From DATJLQ01 sp035509415 (GTDB lineage: Bacteria; Pseudomonadota; Alphaproteobacteria; JACZXZ01), in the NCBI GenBank assembly GCA_035509415.1, contig DATJLQ010000203.1, positions 1 to 40,609 on the forward strand: 40,609 bases of DNA, in the 5' to 3' direction. Below the pieces are notes generated by a model that did no database searches, was not told the origin of the DNA, and was given only the letters and a program-made list of their open reading frames with translations. This document shows positions 1-8,192 of the stretch, piece by piece (position 1 is the first letter of the stretch; each line of letters begins with the position of its first letter). The translations under genes and the position numbers were made by a program.

Positions 1-1070
1 GGCGCCTCGACCACCTCGCTGTAGGGCCGGAGGGCCCGCGCCAGATAATAATGTCCGCCGAGAAGCGGCTCGGCCTGCTCGACCGCGGCCGGCTGGACCA
101 CGCCCACGGGACGCCGGCGCCAGCGATCGTCGAGCAGCACGGTCGAGCCGGCCGTATGGTCGCCCGAGATCTCGAGCCGCGCGACCTGGTTCCGAAGCTC
201 GACCGGAAGCTTGAGCGTGCCGAGGGCGATGCGTTGCCCGGCGCCGAATTCGAGCGCGATCTCGCCCGCGGGATGGCCGCGCTCGTCGAGGGCCGAGACG
301 GTGACGGTCTCGGCATCGCCCGCATAGGCGCGAAGCGCGGTCAGGCCGAAATCGGCGCCTTGGGTCGAGGGCGGCAAGAGAAGATGCGGCGTCTCGTCGG
401 GCGGGTCGGCCAGGAGCTCGACCGGACCGATCGATTGGAGCCGTGCCGCGAACGCGCGGTCCGCCGCGGCATCTTCGCTCGCGAGCCCGTCCGAGAGCCA
501 CACGACCGTCGCGGGCTCGGGCAGCTTGACGCCCTCGAGCGCCGTCGCCGCCGCCGCGCGATCGACCGGCCAGGGTTGGGGGGCGAGCGTGCGCGCGTAA
601 TCGCGCGCGTCGCCCGGGGCCAGGAGCTTCGAGGGCTCGAGCCTGTCGCCCGAGGCCGGCGGCGCGGTCGGGAGGATCATCACCGGCCGCCCGTCGCGCG
701 CGGCTCCCTCGATGAGGGCGGAGAGCGCGCGTTGGCGCTCGCTCCACTCGTGGGCCGCGGCCCAGCCATTGTCTACCGCGATCAATAGCGCTCCCTCGTG
801 CGTATTCGCGGCGCGCGGATTGATGAGCGGCTGGGCGAGGCCGAGGATCACGAAGGCCGCCAAGGCGAGGCGCAGGAGGACCAGCCACCAAGGCGTGCGC
901 GCCGGCGTCTCCTCGCTCTGGACCAGGCCGCGCAGCAAACGCAACGCCGGGAAGCGCAGGACGCGCGGGCTCGGCGGCGTGATGCGCAAGAGCCACCAAA
1001 GTGCCGGCAGTGCCGCGAAGGCCGCGAGCAGCCAGGGATGGACGAAGCCCAGGAATCCGAGATGCAGCAT
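1..1070 (-). CDS. BatA/DUF4159-type two-anchor membrane protein, N-terminal part (runs off the left edge)
   Basis: An open frame of about 356 codons starts at ATG 1070-1068 and continues past base 1, so the C-terminus is missing. The first residues, MLHLGFLGFVHPWLLAAF, begin a hydrophobic helix. A second helix (around residues 58-76, starting TPWWLVLLRLALAAF) follows a short basic linker, which is the double-transmembrane anchor seen at the N-terminus of BatA/aerotolerance-type proteins. The rest of the visible part is a soluble region. The start overlaps the DUF58 stop by one base (TGATG), so translation is coupled. In alphaproteobacteria a protein of this architecture ending in a DUF4159 domain normally follows MoxR and DUF58. 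The DUF4159 part itself lies outside the window, so that name rests on synteny. Its molecular role is not established. Confidence 0.8.
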   Translation of the reverse strand, partial: MLHLGFLGFVHPWLLAAFAALPALWWLLRITPPSPRVLRFPALRLLRGLVQSEETPARTPWWLVLLRLALAAFVILGLAQPLINPRAANTHEGALLIAVDNGWAAAHEWSERQRALSALIEGAARDGRPVMILPTAPPASGDRLEPSKLLAPGDARDYARTLAPQPWPVDRAAAATALEGVKLPEPATVVWLSDGLASEDAAADRAFAARLQSIGPVELLADPPDETPHLLLPPSTQGADFGLTALRAYAGDAETVTVSALDERGHPAGEIALEFGAGQRIALGTLKLPVELRNQVARLEISGDHTAGSTVLLDDRWRRRPVGVVQPAAVEQAEPLLGGHYYLARALRPYSEVVEA

Positions 1071-2005
1071 CAAACGCGATCCCAGCTCGCGGCCATGTGG
1101 GCGTAGAGGGCCAAGAGCGTCGGCTCGGGCGCGCGGTCGGTGCGATGGAATGCGATATCCCAGCCGCAAGCGCGCGCGATCGCCTGGAGGCCGGCGCGTT
1201 GCGCGGCGATGCGCTCGCGATAGGCGGCGCGGATCGATTCCGTGCGCCGGATCAGCACCTCGCCCTCGTCCTCGAGCCCCTCGAAGCGGTTGCGCCCCGA
1301 GAAGGGGAGGGTCTCTTCGGCCGGATCGAGCACCTGGACCAGATGGCCCTTGACGCCGCGCGCGGCGTAGCGGCGTACGAGATCGTCGATCTCCTCGAGG
1401 GGCGCCAAGAGATCGCCCAGGATGACGAGTTGCGCATGGCGCGGCAGAAGCTCATAGGGCGGGAGCGACGCGTCCGCGCCCGAATCGAGCCCGCCTCGGC
1501 GCCGCTCGACCAGCATCGCGATGCGGTCGAGTGACGGGCGTCCGGGGCGCGGCGGCAGGCCCGCGCCGAGGAGTGCGACATGCTCCTCGCCGCGCACGAG
1601 GAGTGTGGCGAGGGCGAGCATCAGGAGGGCCGCGCGCTCGCCCTTCTCGGGAAGACGCTTCGACGAGCGATAGGCCATCGACGGCGAGAGGTCGGACCAG
1701 AGCCAGACGCTCGCCGCCGCCTCCCATTCCGTCTCGCGCACGAAGAGGGCGTCGGACTTGGCCGAGCGGCGCCAGTCGATGCGTTGCGCGGCGTCGCCCG
1801 ATTCGTAATGGCGGAATTGCCAGAACGTGTCGCCCGAGCCCACGCGTCTTCGCCCATGAACGCCTTGCGCGACGGTCGCCGCGACGCGCTCGGCGCGTAC
1901 CAGGAGCGGCGGCAGCACGGCCGCGAGACGCTCGGCGCGTTGACGCGCCGCGATCGCGTCGGGGCTGTCGAGGGCGATGGTCCGGACACTCGAGCCGAGC
2001 GCCAT
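1070..2005 (-). CDS. DUF58 domain-containing protein (von Willebrand-like, MoxR partner)
   Basis: A 311-residue protein starting MALGSSVRTIALDSPDAIAA. It has the DUF58 core: the RRRVGSGDTFWQFRHYESGD segment followed by IDWRRSAK, then a VWA-like fold with WLWSDLSPSMAY, where D-x-S-x-S resembles a MIDAS metal site. I chose ATG 2005 because it lies 7 bases after the MoxR stop. The open frame extends further upstream, but that sequence is compositionally a shadow of moxR. DUF58 proteins typically act with MoxR AAA+ ATPases and membrane-anchored VWA proteins, probably in chaperone-like or envelope-maintenance roles. All three partners are present here in one operon. The exact substrate is unknown. 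Confidence 0.9.
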   Translation of the reverse strand: MALGSSVRTIALDSPDAIAARQRAERLAAVLPPLLVRAERVAATVAQGVHGRRRVGSGDTFWQFRHYESGDAAQRIDWRRSAKSDALFVRETEWEAAASVWLWSDLSPSMAYRSSKRLPEKGERAALLMLALATLLVRGEEHVALLGAGLPPRPGRPSLDRIAMLVERRRGGLDSGADASLPPYELLPRHAQLVILGDLLAPLEEIDDLVRRYAARGVKGHLVQVLDPAEETLPFSGRNRFEGLEDEGEVLIRRTESIRAAYRERIAAQRAGLQAIARACGWDIAFHRTDRAPEPTLLALYAHMAASWDRV

Positions 2006-2012
2006 GCGGGCC

Positions 2013-3023
2013 TCAAGCGAGCGGCGTCGAAAGCCGCTCGATGACGTGATCGATGGTGACGCCGTCGGCGCGCGCCGCGAAATTGAGCGCCATGCGGTGG
2101 CGCAGCACGGGCCCGGCGAGCGCCAACACGTCGTCGACCGAGGGGGCCAAGCGCCCGTCGAGCACCGCGCGCGCGCGCGTCGCCAGCATGAGCGCCTGGC
2201 TCGCGCGCGGGCCGGGGCCCCAAGCGACCTGGCGCCTGACCTCGTCGAGGTCGCTCGATTCGGGGCGTCCCTGGCGCACCAGCTTGAGGATCGCGTCCAC
2301 CACGGATGCGCCCACCGGAATGCGCCGGATGAGACGCTGGGCCGCGAGGAGATCGGCCGCAATCATGACCGCGGCCGGCGGCGCATCCGCTATGCCGGTG
2401 GTCGCGGCCAGCATGTGGCGCTCGGCCTCGAGATCGGGATAGCTCACGTCGATCTGCATCAGGAACCGGTCGAGCTGCGCCTCGGGGAGCGGATAGGTTC
2501 CCTCCTGCTCGAGCGGATTCTGGGTCGCGAGCACGTGGAACGGACGCGGCAGCGGATGATATTGCCCGGCGATCGAGACGCGCCCCTCCTGCATCGCCTG
2601 CAACAGCGCCGACTGGGTGCGCGGGCTCGCGCGATTGATCTCGTCCGCCATCAGAAGCTGGCAGAAGACCGGCCCCTGGATGAAGCGGAAGGCGCGCCGG
2701 CCGGCGCCGCTTTCCTCGAGCACCTCGGAGCCCAGGATGTCGGCGGGCATGAGGTCGGGCGTGCATTGGATGCGCTTCACGTCGAGCCCGAGCACGATGC
2801 CGAGCGTCTCGACGAGGCGCGTCTTGGCGAGGCCCGGCACGCCCACCAGCAGCGCATGCCCGCCGGCCAGGAGTGTGATAAGGCTCTGGTCGATGACCCG
2901 CTCTTGGCCGAAGATCACCTGGCCCAGGCGCTCGCGCATGACGCCCATGCGCCGGCCGAGCGCTTCGACCTCGGCGAGCAGCGCTCGATCGGGCTCGGAC
3001 GGGCTGGTTTCCAGCAATGTCAC
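2013..3023 (-). CDS. MoxR family AAA+ ATPase
   Basis: A 336-residue AAA+ protein. Walker A is GVPGLAKTR, Walker B is LLMADEINRASPRTQSALLQ, sensor 1 is in FHVLATQNPLEQEGTYPLPE, and the arginine-finger region is LDRFLMQIDVSYP. These are family hallmarks of MoxR. GTG 3023 is chosen because AGGAG stands 8 bases upstream and the protein then has the usual MoxR length. An in-frame extension to 3149 would overlap the divergent DUF1285 gene. It is the first gene of a MoxR-DUF58-BatA/DUF4159 operon. MoxR proteins are thought to remodel or assemble protein complexes using ATP, with VWA proteins as substrate adaptors. Confidence 0.95.
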   Translation of the reverse strand: MTLLETSPSEPDRALLAEVEALGRRMGVMRERLGQVIFGQERVIDQSLITLLAGGHALLVGVPGLAKTRLVETLGIVLGLDVKRIQCTPDLMPADILGSEVLEESGAGRRAFRFIQGPVFCQLLMADEINRASPRTQSALLQAMQEGRVSIAGQYHPLPRPFHVLATQNPLEQEGTYPLPEAQLDRFLMQIDVSYPDLEAERHMLAATTGIADAPPAAVMIAADLLAAQRLIRRIPVGASVVDAILKLVRQGRPESSDLDEVRRQVAWGPGPRASQALMLATRARAVLDGRLAPSVDDVLALAGPVLRHRMALNFAARADGVTIDHVIERLSTPLA

Positions 3024-3091
3024 GTGCTTAGCTCCTGGCCTCGGCGCGGGCCGCCCCGGCGGTCCGCGGCGCGAACGCTCCATGGCGACCC

Positions 3092-3709
3092 ATGAATAAA
3101 GCATCGACCGAAGCGGCCAAGCTGGCAAATCAAATCGGCGTTGCCCCAAGCGGTGCCGCGCGGCCCGAGCCGGGCCGGGGTGCCACGCCCGAGCCCTTTT
3201 GCGGCGACATCGACATGCGGATCGCGCGGGACGGCAACTGGCATTATCGCGGCTCGCTCATCGGGCGCTTGGCACTCGTGAAGCTCTTCGCCTCGGTCCT
3301 GCGGCGCGACGGGGCGGGCGATTACTGGCTGGTGACGCCTTACGAGCGCGCGCGCATCCAAGTCGACGACGCGCCCTTCACCGCGGTCGCCCTGGTCGCC
3401 GAAGGTGCCGGGCGCGCGCAACGTTTAGCCTTCCGCACCAATCTCGACGAGGTCGCGGTCGCGGGGCCCGAGCATCCGATCCGGGTAGCGGAGAACGCGG
3501 CGACCGGCGAGCCGAGCCCCTACATTCTCGTGCGCGCGGGCCGCGACGGCGCTCCCGGCCTCGAGGCGCTCATCGCGCGTCCGGTCTATTACCAGCTCGC
3601 CGATCTCGGCGTCGAAGAGGATGGGGACGGCGCGCAAGGCTTCGGCGTCTGGAGCGAAGGCGCGTTCTTCCCGCTCGGGCGCCTCGATGGCGCGGGAGCC
3701 GCGTCGTGA
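3092..3709 (+). CDS. DUF1285 domain-containing protein
   Basis: A 205-residue soluble protein. After a variable N-terminal 35 residues it has the DUF1285 pattern: CGDIDMRIARDGNWHYRGS, then LVKLFASVLRRD, YWLVTPYERARIQVDDAPF, and a late Tyr-containing segment ARPVYYQLADL. The family is widespread in proteobacteria and its function is not known. It diverges from moxR with 68 bases between the start codons. Its last bases overlap the next gene (GTGA), so it heads a translationally coupled operon with the CoA pyrophosphatase, DUF6111 and cca genes, a standard alphaproteobacterial arrangement. Confidence 0.9.
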   Translation: MNKASTEAAKLANQIGVAPSGAARPEPGRGATPEPFCGDIDMRIARDGNWHYRGSLIGRLALVKLFASVLRRDGAGDYWLVTPYERARIQVDDAPFTAVALVAEGAGRAQRLAFRTNLDEVAVAGPEHPIRVAENAATGEPSPYILVRAGRDGAPGLEALIARPVYYQLADLGVEEDGDGAQGFGVWSEGAFFPLGRLDGAGAAS

Positions 3710-4386
3710 CGCGCGAGCAGGTGATCGAGCGCCTGAAGGCGGTCAAGGGGCGCGAGCCCGGCCATCGGCACGGCTTCGCGCCCCAAGGCTTGGCATCCCA
3801 TGGATTCGCGCCCGGGGGCTTCGGGAAATTCCTGCGCGGCGACCACAGCCTCAACACCGAGGACATGCGCTTCCCCGGCCCGCTCACCAAGGCGGCGGTG
3901 CTGGTGCCGCTGGTCGACCGGCCGGAGGGATTCACGATCCTTCTCACCCAACGCACCGCCCATCTCAACGACCATGCGGGGCAGATCAGCTTCCCGGGCG
4001 GACGCATCGAGGCGAGCGACGCCGACCCCGAGCACGCGGCGCTGCGCGAGGCGCGCGAGGAAATCGGCCTCGATGCCGCGCATGTCGAGCCCATCCTGCG
4101 TCTCGACGATTACGAGACGCGCACCGGGTTCCTCATCTATCCCGTAGTGGCGCTGGTGAGCCCGCCCTTCGAATTGAAGCTCGATCCGGTCGAGGTCGCG
4201 GACGCGTTCGAGGTGCCGCTCGACTTCATCCTCGATCCCGCCAACATGCGCATCGAGAGCCGCATGTACAAAGGCTACGAGCGACACTTCTACGCCACCA
4301 CCTACGAGAGCCGGTACATCTGGGGTGCGACCGCCGGGATGCTGGTCAATCTCGGCGCCCTGCTCCTCGGCGGGCCGGAAGACTGA
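3706..4386 (+). CDS. CoA pyrophosphatase, Nudix hydrolase
   Basis: A 226-residue Nudix enzyme. The CoA-type signature is present as LLTQRTAHLNDHAGQISFPGG, and the catalytic Nudix helix as ALREAREEIGLD, with the metal-binding REAREE core. The family cleaves coenzyme A, preferably oxidised CoA, to phosphopantetheine and 3',5'-ADP, a housecleaning role in the cytosol. The start is GTG 3706, overlapping the DUF1285 stop in GTGA. A later ATG would remove the conserved N-terminal helix. DUF6111 follows 2 bases after the stop. The N-terminal segment, residues 18-35, contains a short imperfect HGFAPQG-like repetition that is outside the catalytic domain. Confidence 0.95.
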   Translation: MTREQVIERLKAVKGREPGHRHGFAPQGLASHGFAPGGFGKFLRGDHSLNTEDMRFPGPLTKAAVLVPLVDRPEGFTILLTQRTAHLNDHAGQISFPGGRIEASDADPEHAALREAREEIGLDAAHVEPILRLDDYETRTGFLIYPVVALVSPPFELKLDPVEVADAFEVPLDFILDPANMRIESRMYKGYERHFYATTYESRYIWGATAGMLVNLGALLLGGPED

Positions 4387-4388
4387 CC

Positions 4389-4709
4389 ATGGTCCGGATA
4401 CTCCTCGAGTATCTGCTGCCGCTCGCGCTCCCGACCGCGATCTACGCGCTCTGGCTCTTGCGCGAGCGGCGCCGTGCCGCGACCGCGGGGGCCGCGGTGC
4501 CGGGCTGGGAGGAAGGGCCCTGGTTCTGGCTGGCGCTTGGCGGCATCGCGCTCACGGCCGCGGTGTTCGTGGCGACGGCCCTCATCGAGGGTTACGCGCC
4601 CGGCTCCCATTACACGCCGGCCGAGATGGAGCATGGCACGATCGTCCCCGGCCAGTTCAACGAGAATAACAAGTCGCCCGTGCCGGGTGCCGGGCCGAAC
4701 CGGGAATGA
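4389..4709 (+). CDS. DUF6111 family small membrane protein
   Basis: A 106-residue protein with two predicted transmembrane helices, about residues 4-23 (ILLEYLLPLALPTAIYAL) and 45-65 (WFWLALGGIALTAAVF), separated by an arginine-rich loop. The C-terminus has the EHGTIVPGQF segment typical of the short alphaproteobacterial DUF6111 proteins. Function is unknown. It starts 2 bases after the Nudix stop, and its own stop overlaps the cca start, so it is cotranslated with both. Its constant place between the CoA pyrophosphatase and cca genes supports the call more than any motif does. Confidence 0.82.
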   Translation: MVRILLEYLLPLALPTAIYALWLLRERRRAATAGAAVPGWEEGPWFWLALGGIALTAAVFVATALIEGYAPGSHYTPAEMEHGTIVPGQFNENNKSPVPGAGPNRE

Positions 4710-5980
4710 CCATGGCGCGCGCAAGCGAGCTTCCGCCCCAGCCTTGGATGAAGGCGCCCGCGACCCTGCGGGTCATCGCGGCGCTCAAGGCGAAGGGCGC
4801 CGAGGTGCGCTTCGTCGGCGGCTGCGTGCGCGACGCGCTCCTGGGCCGCGCCGTCAAGGACATCGACATCGCGACCCACGACGCGCCCGAGATCGTGATG
4901 GCGCTCCTCGCCGACGCGGGCATCGAGGCGATCCCGACCGGCATCTCCCATGGCACGGTTACGGCGGTGCTGGGCAAGGATCATTTCGAGATCACCACGC
5001 TGCGCCGCGATGTCGAGACCGACGGGCGCCGCGCCAGGGTCGCCTTCACGGAGGATTGGGCCGCGGACGCCGCGCGCCGCGATCTCACGATCAACGCGAT
5101 CTTCGCCGCGCCCGACGGCGCGCTCTACGATCCCTTCGGCGGGCTCGAGGATCTGAAGGCGGGCCGCATCCGCTTCGTGGGCGACGCGCGCACGCGCATC
5201 CAAGAGGACGTGCTGCGCCTCCTGCGCTTCTTCCGTTTCTACGTCCATTACGGCAGGCCGCCGATGGACGAGGGGGCGCGTGCCGCGTGCCGCGCGCTCG
5301 CACCTTTGCTCCCCACCCTCTCGGGCGAGCGCGTCGCGGCCGAGACCCTGAAGCTCCTCGCGGCCGCCGATCCGGCACCCACGCTCGCCCTCATGCAGGA
5401 GGACGGCATCGTCGCGCAGTTCCTCCCGGAGGCGGGCGATCTCGCGGTGTTGCGCGCGCTCGTGACCGTCGAAGGGCTCGGTGCAGGCGCCGATCCCTGG
5501 CGACGGCTCGCATCGCTGATCGATCCCGCGCGCGGCGAAACGGGCGCGCGCGCCATCGCCGAGCGCTGGCATGTCTCGACCCAGGAACGCGCCCGGCTCA
5601 TGCAGCTCGCGTGCGCCGAGCCCGGCATCGACGCCGAGACAAGCGAGGCCGCGCGCCGGCGCTTGCTCTATCGTTTGGGCGCGCGCCTCTTCCAGGATCG
5701 CGCGTTGCTCGCCTGGGCGCGCGAGATTGCCGCCCACGGCCCGTCTTCGCGACGCGCGGCCGAATCTTGGCAGGCCCATCTCGCCGCGGCGTCCGCCTGG
5801 ACGCCGGTGACGCTGCCGGCCAGCGGCAAGGACGCGTTGGCGCTCGGCATTCCCGAAGGACCCGAAATCGGCCGGCTCATCGCCGCGCTCGAGGCCTGGT
5901 GGATCGCCGAGGATTTCCGGCCCGATCGCGCCAAGTGCCTGGAAAAGCTCAAGGAATTGTCGCGCCACGGCACACCGTAG
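4706..5980 (+). CDS. cca: CCA tRNA nucleotidyltransferase
   Basis: A 424-residue class II nucleotidyltransferase that adds or repairs the 3' CCA end of tRNAs. The head domain has RFVGGCVRDALLGR with DIDIATH just after it (metal-binding Asp near residues 52 and 54). The RRDLTINAIF motif and the ribose-contacting DPFGGLEDL follow, and the nucleotide-selecting region is near EDVLRLLRFFRFYVHYG. There is no HD phosphohydrolase domain, as is usual in alphaproteobacteria. ATG 4706 overlaps the DUF6111 stop (ATGA). ATG 4712 is an equally possible start two codons later. It is the last of four tightly packed genes. Confidence 0.97.
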   Translation: MTMARASELPPQPWMKAPATLRVIAALKAKGAEVRFVGGCVRDALLGRAVKDIDIATHDAPEIVMALLADAGIEAIPTGISHGTVTAVLGKDHFEITTLRRDVETDGRRARVAFTEDWAADAARRDLTINAIFAAPDGALYDPFGGLEDLKAGRIRFVGDARTRIQEDVLRLLRFFRFYVHYGRPPMDEGARAACRALAPLLPTLSGERVAAETLKLLAAADPAPTLALMQEDGIVAQFLPEAGDLAVLRALVTVEGLGAGADPWRRLASLIDPARGETGARAIAERWHVSTQERARLMQLACAEPGIDAETSEAARRRLLYRLGARLFQDRALLAWAREIAAHGPSSRRAAESWQAHLAAASAWTPVTLPASGKDALALGIPEGPEIGRLIAALEAWWIAEDFRPDRAKCLEKLKELSRHGTP

Positions 5981-5991
5981 GGACCGCTTTC

Positions 5992-6462
5992 ATGCTCGTT
6001 TTCGCCTATGGATCGAACATGGATTGGGACCAGATGAGGACGCGCTGCCCGTCCGCGCGCTTCCTGTGCGTGGCCCTCCTGCCCGACCACGCGCTCGTCT
6101 TTCCGCGCCATTCGAACAATCGCAATTGCGGCGTCTCGAGCGTCGAGCCGCGCGCGGGGAGGTGCGTGTGGGGTGCCGTGTTCGAGATCGACGAACGCGA
6201 CGTACCGGCGCTCGACAGAAGCGAAGGCTACGTACCCGGCCGGCCGCCGGAGCGGAACGCCTACATCCGGCGCCCAATCCAGGTGCTCGACCGGGGCGAC
6301 GCGACCGCGCCGCGGACGCTCGAGATCTACGTCGCGAACCGCCAGGAGGGCAGGTTCCTCCCCAGCAAGGCGTACAAGGCGCTCATCGTAAGCGGCGCCG
6401 CGAAGTGGGACCTGCCGCCGGACTACCGAGCCGAGCTCGAACGTATCGAAACGCTCGATTGA
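5992..6462 (+). CDS. gamma-glutamylcyclotransferase-like (AIG2/GGCT fold) protein
   Basis: A 156-residue protein starting MLVFAYGSNMDWDQM. The YGSNM loop binds the gamma-glutamyl group in the GGCT fold. The likely catalytic glutamate is in LDRSEGY (near residue 80), and the middle strand WGAVFEIDE is also typical. GGCT-fold enzymes release 5-oxoproline from gamma-glutamyl peptides or amines. The real substrate here cannot be told from sequence. It begins 11 bases after cca and is probably cotranscribed with it. A minus-strand gene converges 8 bases after its stop. Confidence 0.88.
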   Translation: MLVFAYGSNMDWDQMRTRCPSARFLCVALLPDHALVFPRHSNNRNCGVSSVEPRAGRCVWGAVFEIDERDVPALDRSEGYVPGRPPERNAYIRRPIQVLDRGDATAPRTLEIYVANRQEGRFLPSKAYKALIVSGAAKWDLPPDYRAELERIETLD

Positions 6463-6470
6463 GCCGGGCG

Positions 6471-6806
6471 CTATTCCGCCTCGCGCGTCTCGCAAACCTC
6501 ATAATGCTGGGACCGGGCGTCGAAGCGCTTCAGAACCGCGCGCGCGGCTTCCGGCACCACGGCCACGTCCCAATCCTTCCCCGCAAACGCCTTGATCGCG
6601 TCGAGTGAGTCGAACCACATGATGGTGACGAACTCGGTCTCGGGCCCTTGGCCGGGCTCGTCCACGTCGCGGCGCAGAAGCTCGATACGCCGGAAGCCCG
6701 CGATGCGCTTCGCGAGGATGCCGGGAAAGATCGTCGAGCGCAGCAACGCCTCGTAGGCGTCGCCGTTCGCGCGCGCGGTCCAGCCGTGCCAGACGCGGCC
6801 GATCAT
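6471..6806 (-). CDS. antibiotic biosynthesis monooxygenase-fold (ABM) protein
   Basis: A 111-residue protein that looks like a single dimeric alpha/beta-barrel domain: RVWHGWTARANGDAYEALL, then IAGFRRIELLRR and TEFVTIMWFDSLDAIKAFAG. The WFDSLDAIKAF segment is characteristic of ABM/heme-degrading-like domains. Such proteins act as cofactor-free monooxygenases or simply as small stress proteins. No heme-ligand or catalytic residue can be assigned with confidence. It lies 28 bases downstream of the unnamed gene at 6835-7239 and may end the trmL-hemF transcript. It is tail-to-tail with the GGCT-like gene. Confidence 0.8.
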   Translation of the reverse strand: MIGRVWHGWTARANGDAYEALLRSTIFPGILAKRIAGFRRIELLRRDVDEPGQGPETEFVTIMWFDSLDAIKAFAGKDWDVAVVPEAARAVLKRFDARSQHYEVCETREAE

Positions 6807-6834
6807 CGGCTCGGCGCTCCGCCTTGCCGCCCGC

Positions 6835-7239
6835 TCATTTGAGCGCGTTCTCGATCATGTAGGACGCGAAGTCGGCGGGCTTGAGCTTCCCCGGATCGAG
6901 CACCTCGTTGTTCGCCATGGCGCGCGCGACGACGATCGAGTTCTCGACATGCTCGATCGGAATCTTGAACAGCCCGCGCGCGCCCTTGAGCTTCGGGTAG
7001 TAGTTGGGATCGACCATCTTGTCCTTGAGGGCGAGGCGCGCGACCGCTTCCTCCTCGCCGATGCCGTCCACGTCCTGCTTCTTCACGAGCTGCCAGTCGG
7101 TCTCGCCCGCCCAGCCGCGCGCGACGAGGTCCTTGACCGGCTCGTCGGTGACGCCGAGCTTGTAGAGGTTCTTGCTCAGGCCCACGTCCGAGCCCCATTT
7201 CGAGAATTTCGAGCTGCGCGCGACATAGATGATGCTCAT
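6835..7239 (-). CDS. conserved protein of unknown function, possible derived GIY-YIG/T5orf172-like fold
   Basis: A 134-residue soluble protein starting MSIIYVARSSKFSKWGSDVG. ATG 7239 has AGGAG 7 bases upstream. I do not recognise a named family. The N-terminal IYVARS segment and the LYKLGVT segment about 20 residues later resemble the two short strands of GIY-YIG/T5orf172 domains (YV...YKIGVT). The Arg and Glu expected in an active nuclease are not obvious. A later segment, DPNYYPKLKGARGLFKI, is rich in Tyr and Lys. It sits between hemF and the ABM gene on the same strand, so cotranscription with hemF is likely. A role in heme metabolism would be inference only. Confidence 0.7.
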   Translation of the reverse strand: MSIIYVARSSKFSKWGSDVGLSKNLYKLGVTDEPVKDLVARGWAGETDWQLVKKQDVDGIGEEEAVARLALKDKMVDPNYYPKLKGARGLFKIPIEHVENSIVVARAMANNEVLDPGKLKPADFASYMIENALK

Positions 7240-7268
7240 GTCCGTCTCCTGGCACGTCTTCGGGCGCT

Positions 7269-8192
7269 CTAGGGCCACGTCGCGATCGGCGGCAGCGACA
7301 TCAGGATCGCCTCCGGATTGCCGCCGGTCATGAGGCCGAAGCGCGTGCCGCGATCGTAAAGCAGGTTGAACTCGGCGTAGCGCCCGCGGCGCTCGAGCTG
7401 GTGCGCGCGCTGGGCCTCGGTCCAGGGCTTGTCCATGTGGCGGCGCACGAGCCTCGGATAGATCTCGAGGAAGGCGCGGCCCACCTCTTGGGTGAAGGCG
7501 AAGCGCGATTGCCACGCGCCGTCCCCCAGATAATCGTAGAAAATGCCGCCCACGCCGCGCGCCTCGCCCCGGTGCTTCAAATAGAAATACTCGTCGCACC
7601 ATTGCTTGAAACGCGGGTAATAGGCGGGATCGTGGGCGTCGCACGCGGCCTTGAAAGCGGCGTGGAAATCGGCGGTGTCGCTGTCGTCCGGCACCATGGG
7701 CGTCAAGTCCGAGCCGCCGCCGAACCATTCGCGCGAGGTGACGATATGGCGCGTGTTCATGTGCACCGCGGGCACCAGGGGCGAGCGCATATGCGCGACG
7801 AGCGAGATGCCGCTGGCCCAGAAACGCGGCTCCTGGTCCGCGCCGGGTATTTCCTTGCGGAACTCGGGCGCGAATTCGCCCCACACGGTCGAGACGTTGA
7901 CGCCCACCTTCTCGAACACGCGGCCATGCATGACCGCCATCTCGCCGCCGCCGCCGGGTGCCGTCGACGCGGCGCCCTGACCGGCCGAGGCGAGCGTTCC
8001 GCTCGCGGCGCGCTCCCACGGCGTGCGGCGGAAGCGGCCCGGGGGTCGCTCGGCGAAGCTGCCCGTGAGCTCGTCCTCGAGACGCTCGAATTCGGCGCAG
8101 ATCGCATCGCGCAGCTCGGCGAACCAGGCGGTCGCGCGCGCGCGTTGCGCCTCGGGCGCGGTCGCGTCGGTCGAAAGGGCGGCGTCGCTCAC
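7269..8192 (-). CDS. hemF: oxygen-dependent coproporphyrinogen III oxidase
   Basis: A 307-residue enzyme that oxidatively decarboxylates coproporphyrinogen III to protoporphyrinogen IX using oxygen, in the cytosolic branch of heme synthesis. Family segments are GGGGEMAVMHGRVFEKVGVN, PAVHMNTRHI, WFGGGSDLTPM, YYPRFKQWCDEYFYLKHR, GGIFYDYL and the C-terminal EFNLLYDRGTRFGL. GTG 8192 is chosen: GGAGG lies 7 bases upstream and it overlaps the trmL stop in GTGA. This gives the usual HemF length of around 300. The neighbouring petABC operon codes for a heme-rich complex, but it is divergent and separately transcribed. Confidence 0.97.
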   Translation of the reverse strand: MSDAALSTDATAPEAQRARATAWFAELRDAICAEFERLEDELTGSFAERPPGRFRRTPWERAASGTLASAGQGAASTAPGGGGEMAVMHGRVFEKVGVNVSTVWGEFAPEFRKEIPGADQEPRFWASGISLVAHMRSPLVPAVHMNTRHIVTSREWFGGGSDLTPMVPDDSDTADFHAAFKAACDAHDPAYYPRFKQWCDEYFYLKHRGEARGVGGIFYDYLGDGAWQSRFAFTQEVGRAFLEIYPRLVRRHMDKPWTEAQRAHQLERRGRYAEFNLLYDRGTRFGLMTGGNPEAILMSLPPIATWP

